This document shows positions 8,548 through 16,796 of a stretch of 64,000 bases of DNA, one piece after another. Origin of the DNA: Anaerolineae bacterium (GTDB lineage: Bacteria; Chloroflexota; Anaerolineae; Promineifilales; Promineifilaceae); NCBI GenBank assembly GCA_019637635.1, contig JAHBVI010000013.1, positions 19,899 through 83,898 of the forward strand, in the 5' to 3' direction. The notes beneath the pieces are model-generated. The model saw nothing but the letters and a program-made list of their open reading frames with translations, did no database searches and was not told the DNA's origin. How positions within the stretch are numbered: position 1 is the first letter of the stretch; each line of letters opens with the position of its first letter. The position numbers and the translations under genes were made by a program.

Positions 8548-8877
8548 ATGAGACAAAATAATGCAGGTTGTTTGACGGGCGTGATTGCCAGTTTTTCGCG
8601 GCTGTTACTGCTCATGTTCTGGCTGGCGCGCCCGGTGACGATGGACGCCATGTTCAGCACGTTCCTGGTGCCTTGCCTGGGCTTCTTCTTTTTGCCGCTG
8701 ACCACGCTGATGTACGTCTTGCTACAATCATCGGCCGTAGGCGGTTTGCAAGGGCTGGATTATTTGTGGCTGGTATTGGCGGCGGTGATGGATCTCGCCA
8801 GCCTGGGCAGCGCCGGTTACACCAATCGAGATCGTCTCCCGGCTAACTTCCCCGGCTCAACCCCTCAAGGTGGCTAA
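8548..8877 (+). CDS. Small membrane protein of unknown function
   Basis: 109 residues with a strong ribosome site (AAAGGAGGG) ahead of ATG 8548. Three hydrophobic segments are visible (about residues 10-28, 35-60 and 70-90), followed by a short polar tail TNRDRLPANFPGSTPQGG. I recognise no family; the pattern resembles short YggT/DUF-type membrane proteins but no motif supports that. It lies 94 nt upstream of an HdeD-like gene and may share its transcript. Confidence 0.65.
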   Translation: MRQNNAGCLTGVIASFSRLLLLMFWLARPVTMDAMFSTFLVPCLGFFFLPLTTLMYVLLQSSAVGGLQGLDYLWLVLAAVMDLASLGSAGYTNRDRLPANFPGSTPQGG

Positions 8878-8971
8878 CCATCATCCTCACTTTGAAACCA
8901 TCAGCCCTGATCCGGGGTTGTATTCGACAAGATCAGTTTTATTTACCTACAAGTTTAAGGAGGAAATTCAC

Positions 8972-9520
8972 ATGTCGGCAACAGCAATGGAAACAAAAAC
9001 ACGTCCCTGGGGATTGTTACTGATCCAGGGCATCGTCTTACTGGTTATTGGCGCGGTCTTTCTCTGGGCGCCGGCCAAGACCAGGGCAGATGCCTGGATG
9101 TTACTGGTGACGCTGTTAGGCATTTACTGGATAATTGGCGGTATTCTCGATCTGGTGCATATGTTCCAGGATCATACAGCCTGGGCCTGGAAATTATTCA
9201 TGGGGGTGATCAGCATCCTGGCCGGTGGTTATATCCTGATGTATCCGATTGCCTCGGCGCTGGCGCTGCCCAAGATATTTGTTTTGGTATTGGGCATCTG
9301 GGGCGTCATTCAGGGCTCCGTCGCCCTGATCATGGCCTTCCGCAGTGGTAGTTGGGCCATGGGCATCCTGGGCGTCATTGCCCTGCTCTTTGGCTTCATC
9401 TTGATCGGGGATTATTCACTACCGGGTATGGGTCTCACCTTTATCTGGGTAGCCGCGCTGTGGGCGTTCATTGGCGGTATTATTATGATCGTGCAAGCCT
9501 TCCGGCAGCGTTCGGCTTAA
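8972..9520 (+). CDS. HdeD family (DUF308) membrane protein
   Basis: 182 residues from ATG 8972, chosen because TAAGGAGGAAA lies just upstream. Six hydrophobic helices in three pairs, with typical phrases such as LLGIYWIIGGILDLVHMF and GGYILMYPIASALALP. The family includes E. coli HdeD, an inner-membrane protein linked to acid resistance; its biochemical role is not known. A hairpin with a short T run (9536-9574) follows. Confidence 0.85.
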   Translation: MSATAMETKTRPWGLLLIQGIVLLVIGAVFLWAPAKTRADAWMLLVTLLGIYWIIGGILDLVHMFQDHTAWAWKLFMGVISILAGGYILMYPIASALALPKIFVLVLGIWGVIQGSVALIMAFRSGSWAMGILGVIALLFGFILIGDYSLPGMGLTFIWVAALWAFIGGIIMIVQAFRQRSA

Positions 9521-9535
9521 GACGGCCTCTCCTGT

Positions 9536-9574
9536 GGCTGGCCTGCCTGGGGATTAACCGGACAGGCCAGCTTT
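9536..9574 (+). terminator. Probable terminator between convergent genes
   Basis: A 9-bp stem GCTGGCCTG/CAGGCCAGC with a 17-nt loop, followed by only TTT. Weak tail, but well placed after the HdeD-like gene. Confidence 0.5.
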
Positions 9575-9580
9575 CCTGTA

Positions 9581-10282
9581 TCACACTGACCGTGTGATCC
9601 CCCCATCCACCCGTATGTTTTGCCCGGTGATATACCCGGCGGCGTCTGATAACAAAAAGGCGGCGGTTTGGGCAATTTCAGTCACCGTGCCAGAACGTTG
9701 CAGGGGGATTTTTTGTCGGGTCTCTTCGCCAATGGGGTAGCTCTCAATGTAACCGGGCAGCACATTGTTCATACGGATGCCATCGGCGGCGTAGCGGTCG
9801 GCATACAGCTTGGCAAAGCTGCCCAGGGCGGCCCGCAGTGAAGAGGAAACGGGGAAGGCCAGCGATGGCTCAAAAGCGGCGAAGGTGGAGATGTTGACAA
9901 TGGCTCCGCCGCCCTGCTGCTGCATGATCGGCGTCACCAGCCGGGCCATGCGCACCACATTGAGCAGCAGCATGTCCAGCCCGATATGCCACGACTCGTC
10001 GCTTATGTCAAGCAGATCGCCTTTGGGTGGGTGTCCGGTGTTGTTGATGAGGGCGTCTACACGGCCGTACCGCCCCACCGTCTCCTTTACCAACCGCTCT
10101 AAATCGGCCGGTTCCGTTACCGACCCGGCCATGCCCCAGCCGCCCAACTCCTGCGCCAGCGCCGCCGCACTGCCCGAAGGCGACATGAGCGCCACCGTGT
10201 ATCCCTGTGCCGCCAATTCTCGCGCACACGCCGCCCCCATGCCGCGCCCGGCGGCGGTGATAATAGCTACTTTTTGAGTCAT
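9581..10282 (-). CDS. Atypical short-chain dehydrogenase/reductase family protein
   Basis: 233 residues from the ATG at 10280-10282 (MTQKVAIITAAG), which has GGAGATTT just upstream. The nucleotide-binding motif TAAGRGMG and the NNTG-like INNTGHPP are present. The usual catalytic YxxxK is not: where YSASKAAL is expected the protein reads SSSLRAAL, replacing both Tyr and Lys. The following region (ADGIRMNNVLPGYIES) is otherwise typical. Related divergent SDRs with this pattern exist in my memory of the family, so this may be a recognised branch and not decay. Substrate unknown; it may bind a cofactor without classical oxidoreduction. Confidence 0.8.
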   Translation of the reverse strand: MTQKVAIITAAGRGMGAACARELAAQGYTVALMSPSGSAAALAQELGGWGMAGSVTEPADLERLVKETVGRYGRVDALINNTGHPPKGDLLDISDESWHIGLDMLLLNVVRMARLVTPIMQQQGGGAIVNISTFAAFEPSLAFPVSSSLRAALGSFAKLYADRYAADGIRMNNVLPGYIESYPIGEETRQKIPLQRSGTVTEIAQTAAFLLSDAAGYITGQNIRVDGGITRSV

Positions 10283-10308
10283 CAAATCTCCTAAATAATG
10301 AACAACGG

Positions 10309-11190
10309 CTATGTGATATGCTTCGAGAACCACAGTTTTTCAGATGTGCATACAAAGCCTGACTTCTCCGCTAATTTCTGCATGGCTACATTGTCACTGC
10401 TTGTACCGAGTTCTACCCTGATTGCGCCTGCATTTTGGAGCATCAGTAGCCCGGCAGAGATAACTGCTTTTGCCAGGCCCAAACCTTGATAATGAGGGTG
10501 AACGCCAATGGGGTCGGTATATCCCACTTTTTTATCCAGGTCATCAAACCCGCAAACACAAAAGGCCGCCAATTTGCCATTGGGTGCAACCACGACCAGA
10601 TCCATTGCCGACAGGTAGTGTGGCGTGTGCATCATCGCCAGGCGTTGCGCAACGGTCATATTATCTGTGCCAAAGGCAGCCTGGTGCAAGGATACAAGGC
10701 TTTGTACTTCATCGTCGCCTTGCACACACCGGATCGAAAAGCCATCAGGCAGTGGGTAGGTGATAATCGGTAAATCAAGTGGGTGTAAATAGCGTCGTGT
10801 GCGCGTTGGCTGCTGCACAAACCCATGTCTTTCCAGCAGGTGAATGCGCCGGGCATCTTCTGTGCGGCATGAGCAATCCAGCGTGTTCGCCTCACCGGTT
10901 TCCTGGTTGCGTTTGTCAATGCAGGCGCTTCCCCATGCAATGATCTGCCGTTCCAATTCACGTAAACAGGGATAATTGGCATCGGTTTCAAACCAGAGAT
11001 TGTAATAATCGTCCACATAGGCAAAACCAACCATTTTGTGTGCATCTGTGAAGATGCGCACAGTGACTTTGACTGTGGGCAGCAACATCTGTTCGTCGAA
11101 GTCAGCCAGGGTGCAGTGAGGCGCGAGGCGGGTTATGAACTCCCGTATTGCCTGAATATCATTCTCGCTGTGCAGCATTGAACTTTGCAT
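10309..11190 (-). CDS. GNAT family N-acetyltransferase
   Basis: 293 residues. The C-terminal half carries the acetyl-CoA loop in GVHPHYQGLGLAKAVI (near 230) and the following LGTSSDNVAMQKLAEKSGF typical of GNAT proteins. The N-terminal half (residues 1-140) is a second, weaker GNAT-like unit, suggesting a tandem arrangement. The start at 11190 has only a modest AAGG-type site; Met5 is an alternative. It is separated by 26 nt from the SDR downstream. The acetyl acceptor cannot be inferred. Confidence 0.85.
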   Translation of the reverse strand: MQSSMLHSENDIQAIREFITRLAPHCTLADFDEQMLLPTVKVTVRIFTDAHKMVGFAYVDDYYNLWFETDANYPCLRELERQIIAWGSACIDKRNQETGEANTLDCSCRTEDARRIHLLERHGFVQQPTRTRRYLHPLDLPIITYPLPDGFSIRCVQGDDEVQSLVSLHQAAFGTDNMTVAQRLAMMHTPHYLSAMDLVVVAPNGKLAAFCVCGFDDLDKKVGYTDPIGVHPHYQGLGLAKAVISAGLLMLQNAGAIRVELGTSSDNVAMQKLAEKSGFVCTSEKLWFSKHIT

Positions 11191-11219
11191 ACCAGATACT
11201 TCTATACCTTATTTGGCGT

Positions 11220-12446
11220 TTAAGATTGACGCTGCCATAACCCCACCACATCCACATGAAACGTCTGTGGCCGCGTGTCAATGGGTTGGATTTCTACCAG
11301 ATTGTAGCCATCGCGGATAAAGGCACGGCCGTCCCGCGCCAACGTGGCTATATCTGCACTGACGTAGACGATGCGAGACGGCCGTAAACCCGCCACCACC
11401 TTTGCCGCTTCCCGCGACAGCCCTTCTTTGGGCGGGTGCAAGACCAGCACGTCTGGTTTTATGTCTAGTTCCGGCAGCACTTCTTCTACCGTGCCTTCAT
11501 ACAGAGAAACGTGATCGGCGTCCAGGTTCACGGCCGTGTCCGCCACCGCATCCGGGTTCATCTCAATCGCAACCAATTCCGCCGCGCCTTCGGCCAGAAA
11601 GGCCGTCAAGATGCCCACGCCGCTGTACAGTTCCAACACCTGTTCCACGCCCGTTAGCCGGGCATAGCGCCGCACCGTGTCTACCACCAGTTCCATACCG
11701 GCGGCGCTGGGCGGCAGGTAACAACCCGCCGAGATGCGAAAATCGCGCCCTTGAATTGTTTGCATGGTGAAGTTGTCGCCGATCAGGTTCACGGCCGTGT
11801 CATCCGGCAGCACAATCACCACCGACAGCGGAAAGTCGGCTTCCAACTCTGGCGGCTCCACGCCATCCACCTCAACCGCCGCCAACAGCGCCTCATCATC
11901 CCCCACCCGCAGCGTCAACTTACGTAGTCCCGGCAGGTCCAGGTCAACGTCGTGCAGCAAATCCACCAGTTCCAGGCGAGAAATGGGGCAGCTTTCAATG
12001 GGAATGATCCGTTTTTCGGCCGGCGACCAGAAACCCAGGCCGCCGCCTGCCACCGGACTGAGGTTCATCTCCATGCTATACCCCCACGGCTGCGGATGCG
12101 GCAGCGTGGGTCTGACCGGGGCATCTTTCATGTTGCCGATGCGCCACATCTGGTCAATCACCACCGCATGCTTAGCCTGCAATTGCGCCGTATAGGCCAT
12201 GTGCTGGAAATGGCAGCCGCCGCAGACGCCAAAATGGGGGCAGCGCGGCGTCGCCCGCTCCGGCGATGCTTTCAACACCTGCTGCAAATGGGCATAGGCC
12301 ACCTTATTTTTTTCGGTGTGGATGGCCACTTTCACCTTTTCGCCGGGAATGGCGTAGGGCACAAACACCGTGCGCCCCCGGCTGGCTCGCCCTACGGCAT
12401 AGCCGCCATTGGCAAATTCTGTCACATCCAGCGTGATACTCTCCAT
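11220..12446 (-). CDS. TrmA/RlmD-like RNA methyltransferase lacking the catalytic cysteine
   Basis: 408 residues from the ATG at 12444-12446 (MESITLDVTEF), with GGAGATTTG upstream. Order: TRAM domain (1-55), an iron-sulfur cluster motif CPHFGVCGGC (near 70-80) with a later Cys in IESCPIS, then a Rossmann methyltransferase with LELYSGVGILTAFLAE as SAM motif I. In m5U methyltransferases the nucleophile lies in YVSCNPATLARD; here the same place reads YVSADIATLARD, so Cys is Ala. The DPPR motif is HPPK, and the catalytic Glu region ends FHVD. Fold and cluster are kept, so it probably binds RNA and SAM, but classical 5-methyluridine chemistry is unlikely. Confidence 0.85.
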   Translation of the reverse strand: MESITLDVTEFANGGYAVGRASRGRTVFVPYAIPGEKVKVAIHTEKNKVAYAHLQQVLKASPERATPRCPHFGVCGGCHFQHMAYTAQLQAKHAVVIDQMWRIGNMKDAPVRPTLPHPQPWGYSMEMNLSPVAGGGLGFWSPAEKRIIPIESCPISRLELVDLLHDVDLDLPGLRKLTLRVGDDEALLAAVEVDGVEPPELEADFPLSVVIVLPDDTAVNLIGDNFTMQTIQGRDFRISAGCYLPPSAAGMELVVDTVRRYARLTGVEQVLELYSGVGILTAFLAEGAAELVAIEMNPDAVADTAVNLDADHVSLYEGTVEEVLPELDIKPDVLVLHPPKEGLSREAAKVVAGLRPSRIVYVSADIATLARDGRAFIRDGYNLVEIQPIDTRPQTFHVDVVGLWQRQS

Positions 12447-12524
12447 CAAATCTCCAAAGACCTTAACGCAAAGGCGCAAAGATACGAAAGCGGCAAAGAC
12501 CGGGAGGAGGCGACCCTCACCTCA

Positions 12525-13163
12525 TCACCAAATGCGCCCCGTCGCCACCAGCATGGTGAAGGCGGCAATGAACCAGTGGATGAAAAAGGGGTAGACGAAC
12601 GATTGGGTTTGCCAGGCGATGAAACCAAAACCGACGCCGCCAAAGAGGGTGGTGAACGTTTCCATTTGCGGTTTGCCCAGGTGCATAAAGGCAAAAGGGA
12701 TGGCTTGCAGCCAGATAGCGGCGCCCGGCCCAAAGGCGCGGGCAAAGGCAAACAGCATAAACCCCCGCCAGACAAATTCCCAGCCAAACAGGTCTACGCC
12801 GGTGTAATAAATGATGGGCAGCACCCCTTTGGGGGCGCGTAGCTGGTAATAGGCCACCATGCTCGGCTGCCGGGCCACGACAATCAGAATGACGGCCATG
12901 ACCAGGCAGACGCCGGCCGTCCAGGCCAGCCCCAGCCGCCAGTTGCCCCACCGAAAGCCGTAATCGCTCATTGGCTCCCGAAACAGCAGGGTAATGGTCA
13001 GCGCCGGAATGATGAAGTACCAGATCACCCGGTCATATGCTTTGACGTTGGTAATCTTGTGGCCATACCAGTCCAACATAGGGATGATGGTGCAAATGAT
13101 GATGACCAGCACAATGTGCCAGTCAAAGGTGATGCCGCCAATGGTCACGGTGTGTTTCCTCAT
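12525..13163 (-). CDS. CPBP family intramembrane metalloprotease-like protein
   Basis: 212 residues with about seven hydrophobic helices. The family motifs appear as WEFVWRG (usually EExxxR; the first Glu is Trp here), FAFMHLGKP with the conserved His, and a last HWF in the final helix. CPBP/Abi proteins are membrane proteases related to CaaX processing enzymes and sometimes act in bacteriocin self-immunity; nothing nearby points to a bacteriocin. ATG 13163 is followed directly by a hydrophobic start. A 7-nt-period repeat lies immediately upstream. Confidence 0.8.
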   Translation of the reverse strand: MRKHTVTIGGITFDWHIVLVIIICTIIPMLDWYGHKITNVKAYDRVIWYFIIPALTITLLFREPMSDYGFRWGNWRLGLAWTAGVCLVMAVILIVVARQPSMVAYYQLRAPKGVLPIIYYTGVDLFGWEFVWRGFMLFAFARAFGPGAAIWLQAIPFAFMHLGKPQMETFTTLFGGVGFGFIAWQTQSFVYPFFIHWFIAAFTMLVATGRIW

Positions 13164-13170
13164 ATGCCTG

Positions 13171-13234
13171 GAAGAGATTGGAGATTAGAGATTGGAGATT
13201 GACTGAATCTCTCATCTCCAATCTCCAATCTCCC
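13171..13234. repeat. 7-nt-period inverted repeat (GATTGGA type)
   Basis: GATTGGA/GATTAGA units face CATCTCCAATCTCC units across a short spacer. It fills the gap between the cupin and CPBP genes. Confidence 0.85.
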
Positions 13235-13555
13235 TTAAGGGGCGGGCGCAATACCCACCAGCAGGGTCAAACGGCCGTCGCCTACATTCTCGACCCCATG
13301 CGCCAATCCGGCCGGACACCAGACCAGTTCCCCGGCAGCAGCTTCTACGTGTGAGTCGCCCAGCTGGAAACGGCCGTGTCCCGCCGCCACGAAATAAAAT
13401 TTATCCTGGTCATCATGGGTGTGGGCGCTTTGCACCTGGCCCGGTTCCAGGCAGTTCAGCCCCACCATCAGGGCATCACCGCGAAAAAGCGTCGTCTTGT
13501 AAAACTTCGCCGGGTTCACCCCTTCATGGTCAGCAATCTTCTTCACATAGGACAT
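13235..13555 (-). CDS. Small cupin-domain protein
   Basis: 106 residues from the ATG at 13553-13555 (MSYVKKIADHEG), with GAAGGTG 8 nt upstream. Cupin motif 1 reads SAHTHDDQDKFYFVAAGHG and motif 2 reads PAGLAHGVENVG; the His residues that hold the metal are kept, while the usual Glu of motif 1 is replaced by Asp/Lys. Such single cupins bind a metal and act as small-molecule dioxygenases, isomerases or sensors. No neighbour indicates the substrate. Confidence 0.85.
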   Translation of the reverse strand: MSYVKKIADHEGVNPAKFYKTTLFRGDALMVGLNCLEPGQVQSAHTHDDQDKFYFVAAGHGRFQLGDSHVEAAAGELVWCPAGLAHGVENVGDGRLTLLVGIAPAP

Positions 13556-13745
13556 CGTTTTCACCTTCAATGATATGGTTCACTTTCTCTGGAAACGGGG
13601 CTTTACATTTCTCTGATGGCGGACGGCTGACCGTAGAGCGCCTGTGGCAGGCAAATTGCCGTCCGTGGTCGGCCGTCGGCGGTCGAATTTGGAAAGATCG
13701 TTCGCACCATGCCGATTATACAAAAAGCACCCCACAATTACCCAA
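13556..13745. other. Intergenic region with short repeat
   Basis: About 190 nt between the cupin gene and the end of the glycosyltransferase gene. It holds the cupin promoter region, two CGGCCGT-containing stretches and one short CAATTACCCAATTACTCAAT repeat at 13733-13754. No further gene seen. Confidence 0.5.
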
Positions 13746-16010
13746 TTACTCAATGACCTCTACCCACCCCGCCAGGTAAACATCATGCGGCTGCCGTTCG
13801 CCGCCCACAAAGAGCGGCTGGCGCTGCCCGGTAGCGGCGTCATACATGCCAATCCAGACCTGGTAACGGCCGTGCGGTAAATCTGCCGGCATTATCAGCC
13901 GGTATTGATCGTCAATCACCTCGCCCGCCGCCCAGACACGGGTGGGGTACTGCCCGGCAAGGGGCTGGTTATCGCCCGTCGCCAGCGGCGGCTGGCCCGC
14001 TTCGGCCAGATGCACCAGCGTGGTCAAATTCATGCCCGGCGGGGCTAACGCCTGCCAGGTTATGTCAACCTGGACGGTATCACCGGGGCGCGCTATTTGC
14101 GGGCTGAGGGCTACGACCGTAACCACCATCCCGTCCCCCACCTGCGCCAGCGGTGCGCTGCTTTCCGGCCAATCGGCCGGGATCACTTTCACTTCGGCCA
14201 CGTCCGTGCCCGTCGCCCCATCCGCCAATCGCACAAAAAGACGGGCTAATACAGGGGTCACGGCCGTGCCGTCCAGGCGAATGCCGATGCGGTCGGCCAC
14301 CAGTGCGCCGGGAGGCCACAAATTGGCCGGGTATTTGCCCTGCCCGTGATAGCTGTGGTAATTGCCCAGCAGCGCCAGGTCACGGCCAAACAGTTCCGCC
14401 ACCAGTTCCGGTGGCCTGGCTGCAACCGGGTCGGCGCGCCAGTAGAGGGTAAACCAGACCGGGGCGCCGGGCACGGCCGTGTCCGTTTCCATCGCCACGC
14501 CCACCAGTTTCAACCCTTCGCCCACATCTAAATCCAGGGGTACGGCCGTTGCCGGTAATTGGGCAAGCAGCGGTGGCAGCGCATACGCCGGGCGGATGAC
14601 AAAAAAAGCGCAGTACAGCGTCGTCAAAAAGGCCAGGCCGACGACCAGCGCATCCACACCCCGCCAGCGCCAGCGCGTCAGGCCAAAGGCCAACGCCAGC
14701 GCCAGGGGCACAATTGCCGGGAAGAGCAGCCGCCCCTGCGCCGCCGGGGTGCGCAGCATAAACATCAGCAATCCGGCGTAGACCAGCGCCAGCCAGAGGA
14801 AGAGCAGGAAGCCGGGGAACCAGGGGGCGGAGAGATTAGAGATTAGAGATTGGAGATTCACCCAATCTCCAATCTCTAATCTCCAATCTCTATGGCTTTG
14901 CCTGCTGCGCCACCCGACCCATACGCCCAGCACGGCCGTGCCCACCATGCCCGCCCACACTGCATACACCCAGGCCGGGGCCAGCAGGTTGAACCAGCCA
15001 AAGACGGCAAACAGCGAGCGCACCAGCCCGCCCGTTTCGCCCAAGACCTGCCACAGGTTGTAGCCCCGGTCGCCTTCGGCCAGGCGAATGAACGGTTCGG
15101 TGGCGGTGAAATCGCCATACAACTGCTGGTTGCGCAGCCACAACCAACCGGCAATGAGCAGGGTGGGCAAGACGACAAACACGGCCGTTTGCCATCCCCA
15201 CTTCCAGACATCCGATTTTTTAAAAAAATCGGATGTCTTAACTGCGCGCAAAAAGAGAAAACCGACGGCATAGGCCAGCAGCAGCAGCCCGGCATTTTTG
15301 GTCAGCGCCGCCAGACCACAGGTGATGCCCACCAGCAGCAGGCGCGGCCGTGTCACCGGATGAAACCATAGCCAGAGCAACTGCCACAAGGCCAGCGAAG
15401 CCAGCAAAATGATGAGCGGGTCGTTGCTGATGCTGGCGTGGACGAAGTTGAATTGGGGCAGGAAGGCGGTCACGGCCGTAGCCAGCAGCGCCGGGCGGGC
15501 GTCATCCGGCCAGAGCAAACGGCCGCAGCCATAAATGCACACCAGCGTGCCTACCCCCATCAACGCCGACACCACCCGCAGCAAATGGGCGGCCAGCGCC
15601 ACCCCCTGCCAGGGCCACGCTTCTTGGGGCGTATGAACGACCCGGTTCACATTGGACAGCCGGGCCGCGTCACCGGCATAAAAGAAGGGGTTCAGCCACA
15701 CCTGGTCACGGGCGTTGGTAGTAGAGATGGGCAGGATAACGGCCGTGCCCAACAGATAATACAGCGGCGGCTGCGCCGCTTCCTGCGCCGTCCAGGGGTC
15801 AAATGGCTCGTCCACAAAGGGCAGCGCCCGATTATCCTTCACATACTGCACCGTGAAATAGTGCCAATGTTCATCCGGCGCTTCAAACAGTGGGTTGACC
15901 ACGCTGTAAACCAGCGTCACCAACAGGTAGGCGATGAGAATAAGAGCAAGAGGTAATCGGTAATTGGTAATCGGTGATCGGTGATCGGTGATTGGTGCTT
16001 GCTCATTCAT
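13746..16010 (-). CDS. GT-C-type membrane glycosyltransferase (PMT/ArnT/DUF2142-like), second copy
   Basis: 754 residues, paralogous to 184-2487. After a first helix comes NPLFEAPDEHWHYFTVQYV, the acidic loop signature, then about ten membrane segments to residue 470, and a C-terminal beta-sandwich region (VGEGLKLVGVAMETDTAVPG; QIARPGDTVQVDITWQAL). The N-terminus (ITDHRSPITNYRLP) is encoded by a 7-nt-period repeat. Two more elements lie in frame: a repeat hairpin at 14830-14893 (about residues 372-394, RLEIGDWVNLQSLISNLS) and a 15-bp palindrome at 15207-15237. The enzyme probably glycosylates surface proteins or glycans from a polyprenyl donor; specificity is unknown. Confidence 0.8.
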   Translation of the reverse strand: MNEQAPITDHRSPITNYRLPLALILIAYLLVTLVYSVVNPLFEAPDEHWHYFTVQYVKDNRALPFVDEPFDPWTAQEAAQPPLYYLLGTAVILPISTTNARDQVWLNPFFYAGDAARLSNVNRVVHTPQEAWPWQGVALAAHLLRVVSALMGVGTLVCIYGCGRLLWPDDARPALLATAVTAFLPQFNFVHASISNDPLIILLASLALWQLLWLWFHPVTRPRLLLVGITCGLAALTKNAGLLLLAYAVGFLFLRAVKTSDFFKKSDVWKWGWQTAVFVVLPTLLIAGWLWLRNQQLYGDFTATEPFIRLAEGDRGYNLWQVLGETGGLVRSLFAVFGWFNLLAPAWVYAVWAGMVGTAVLGVWVGWRSRQSHRDWRLEIGDWVNLQSLISNLSAPWFPGFLLFLWLALVYAGLLMFMLRTPAAQGRLLFPAIVPLALALAFGLTRWRWRGVDALVVGLAFLTTLYCAFFVIRPAYALPPLLAQLPATAVPLDLDVGEGLKLVGVAMETDTAVPGAPVWFTLYWRADPVAARPPELVAELFGRDLALLGNYHSYHGQGKYPANLWPPGALVADRIGIRLDGTAVTPVLARLFVRLADGATGTDVAEVKVIPADWPESSAPLAQVGDGMVVTVVALSPQIARPGDTVQVDITWQALAPPGMNLTTLVHLAEAGQPPLATGDNQPLAGQYPTRVWAAGEVIDDQYRLIMPADLPHGRYQVWIGMYDAATGQRQPLFVGGERQPHDVYLAGWVEVIE
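14830..14893. repeat. 7-nt-period inverted repeat inside a coding sequence
   Basis: GATTAGA/GATTGGA units face CAATCTCCAATCTCTAATC units. The hairpin is in frame in the glycosyltransferase gene and encodes a polar loop between membrane segments. Confidence 0.85.
15207..15237. repeat. 15-bp perfect palindrome inside a coding sequence
   Basis: GACATCCGATTTTTT and its exact reverse complement flank a single A. It encodes KTSDFFKKSDVW in frame. It looks like a terminator hairpin but lies in mid-gene; probably an inserted mini-palindrome. Confidence 0.8.
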
Positions 16011-16107
16011 CAGTCAGATATCGGATTACGGACTTCAGACTGCAACGGATAGGGGAAATAACGGATTACCCGACAGAATTATCCGTTTATTTCTGAATCC
16101 GATGTAG
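16011..16107. repeat. Nested inverted repeats between hpt and glycosyltransferase
   Basis: TCGGATT...AATCCGA encloses GAAATAACGGAT...ATCCGTTTATTTC, giving a nested imperfect hairpin covering most of the intergenic gap. Confidence 0.6.
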
Positions 16108-16115
16108 TCAACGGC

Positions 16116-16667
16116 TCACGCCCTGTAAACCGACGGGTTCAATTCGGCAATATAGGGCAGGGTGCGGAAGCGTTCGGCATAATCCAGGCCATACCCCACC
16201 ACCCACACATCGGGGATTTCAAAACCGAGGTAATCAACGGGTACGGCCGTGTGCTGCCGTTCTTTCCTTACCAGAGCGCACGTTTTCAGCGAGGCCGGCT
16301 GCCGCCCTTGCAGGGCTTCCACCAGATAATTCAGGGTAAGGCCCTTGTCTACAATATCTTCCACAATGAGGACATGCTCATCTTCAATGGGTTCGCGCAA
16401 ATCCATCACCAGCCGCACCGCGCCGGAAACTGCGCCCGCCTTGCCATAGCTGGACAGAGCCATAAAATCTACCACGTGCGGAATGGTGATCTGGCGGCAC
16501 AGGTCGGCCAGGAAAATAAACGCGCCCTTGAGGACGCCCACCACATACAGGCGTTCCACACCGGCATAATCGGCCGAAATTTGCTGCGCCAGCTCCCACA
16601 CATGCTGTTGAATGGTAACTTCAGAAACGAGAATACGAGTCAGGTCAGGGGAAAGTTGGTTTGTCAT
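16116..16667 (-). CDS. hpt: Hypoxanthine (guanine) phosphoribosyltransferase
   Basis: 183 residues, the usual family length. It has the flexible-loop and PRPP-binding motifs: VVGVLKGAFIFLADL near 42, and the acidic PRPP loop VLIVEDIVDKGLTLNYL near 100. The C-terminal VDYLGFEIPDVWVVGYGLDYAERFR is characteristic for base binding. It converts hypoxanthine or guanine plus PRPP to IMP or GMP in purine salvage. It is divergent from arsR with 129 nt between, and upstream of the glycosyltransferase on the same strand across a repeat, so probably transcribed alone. Confidence 0.95.
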   Translation of the reverse strand: MTNQLSPDLTRILVSEVTIQQHVWELAQQISADYAGVERLYVVGVLKGAFIFLADLCRQITIPHVVDFMALSSYGKAGAVSGAVRLVMDLREPIEDEHVLIVEDIVDKGLTLNYLVEALQGRQPASLKTCALVRKERQHTAVPVDYLGFEIPDVWVVGYGLDYAERFRTLPYIAELNPSVYRA

Positions 16668-16734
16668 GGTCGGGATAATACCGCAACGGCCGTGACTTGT
16701 TCAACTTTGCCCAGGGCCGCTCGTAAACAGACCC

Positions 16735-16762
16735 TTGACAGAAACTAAAGCGCCCGTATAAT
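16735..16762 (+). promoter_or_regulatory. Consensus promoter of arsR (TTGACA-N16-TATAAT)
   Basis: Perfect -35 TTGACA at 16735-16740 and perfect -10 TATAAT at 16757-16762, spacer 16 nt. Transcription should start at about 16769, inside the inverted repeat 16768-16791. Confidence 0.85.
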
Positions 16763-16767
16763 TCCCT

Positions 16768-16791
16768 ACATATAGATAATTTTCGATATGT
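16768..16791 (+). promoter_or_regulatory. ArsR-type operator upstream of arsR
   Basis: ACATAT (16768-16773) and ATATGT (16786-16791) form an inverted repeat with 12 nt between. It overlaps the expected transcription start and ends 5 nt before the arsR ATG. The same half-sites recur at 17131-17146 before arsM, which supports autoregulation plus control of arsM. Confidence 0.65.
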
Positions 16792-16796
16792 GACTT

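Noticed and set aside
12525..13163. Bacteriocin immunity system
   Set aside because: CPBP proteins can be immunity factors, but no bacteriocin, leader peptide or export gene is nearby.
15207..15237. Rho-independent terminator
   Set aside because: It lies in the middle of a conserved membrane protein gene and is translated in frame; treated as an inserted palindrome.
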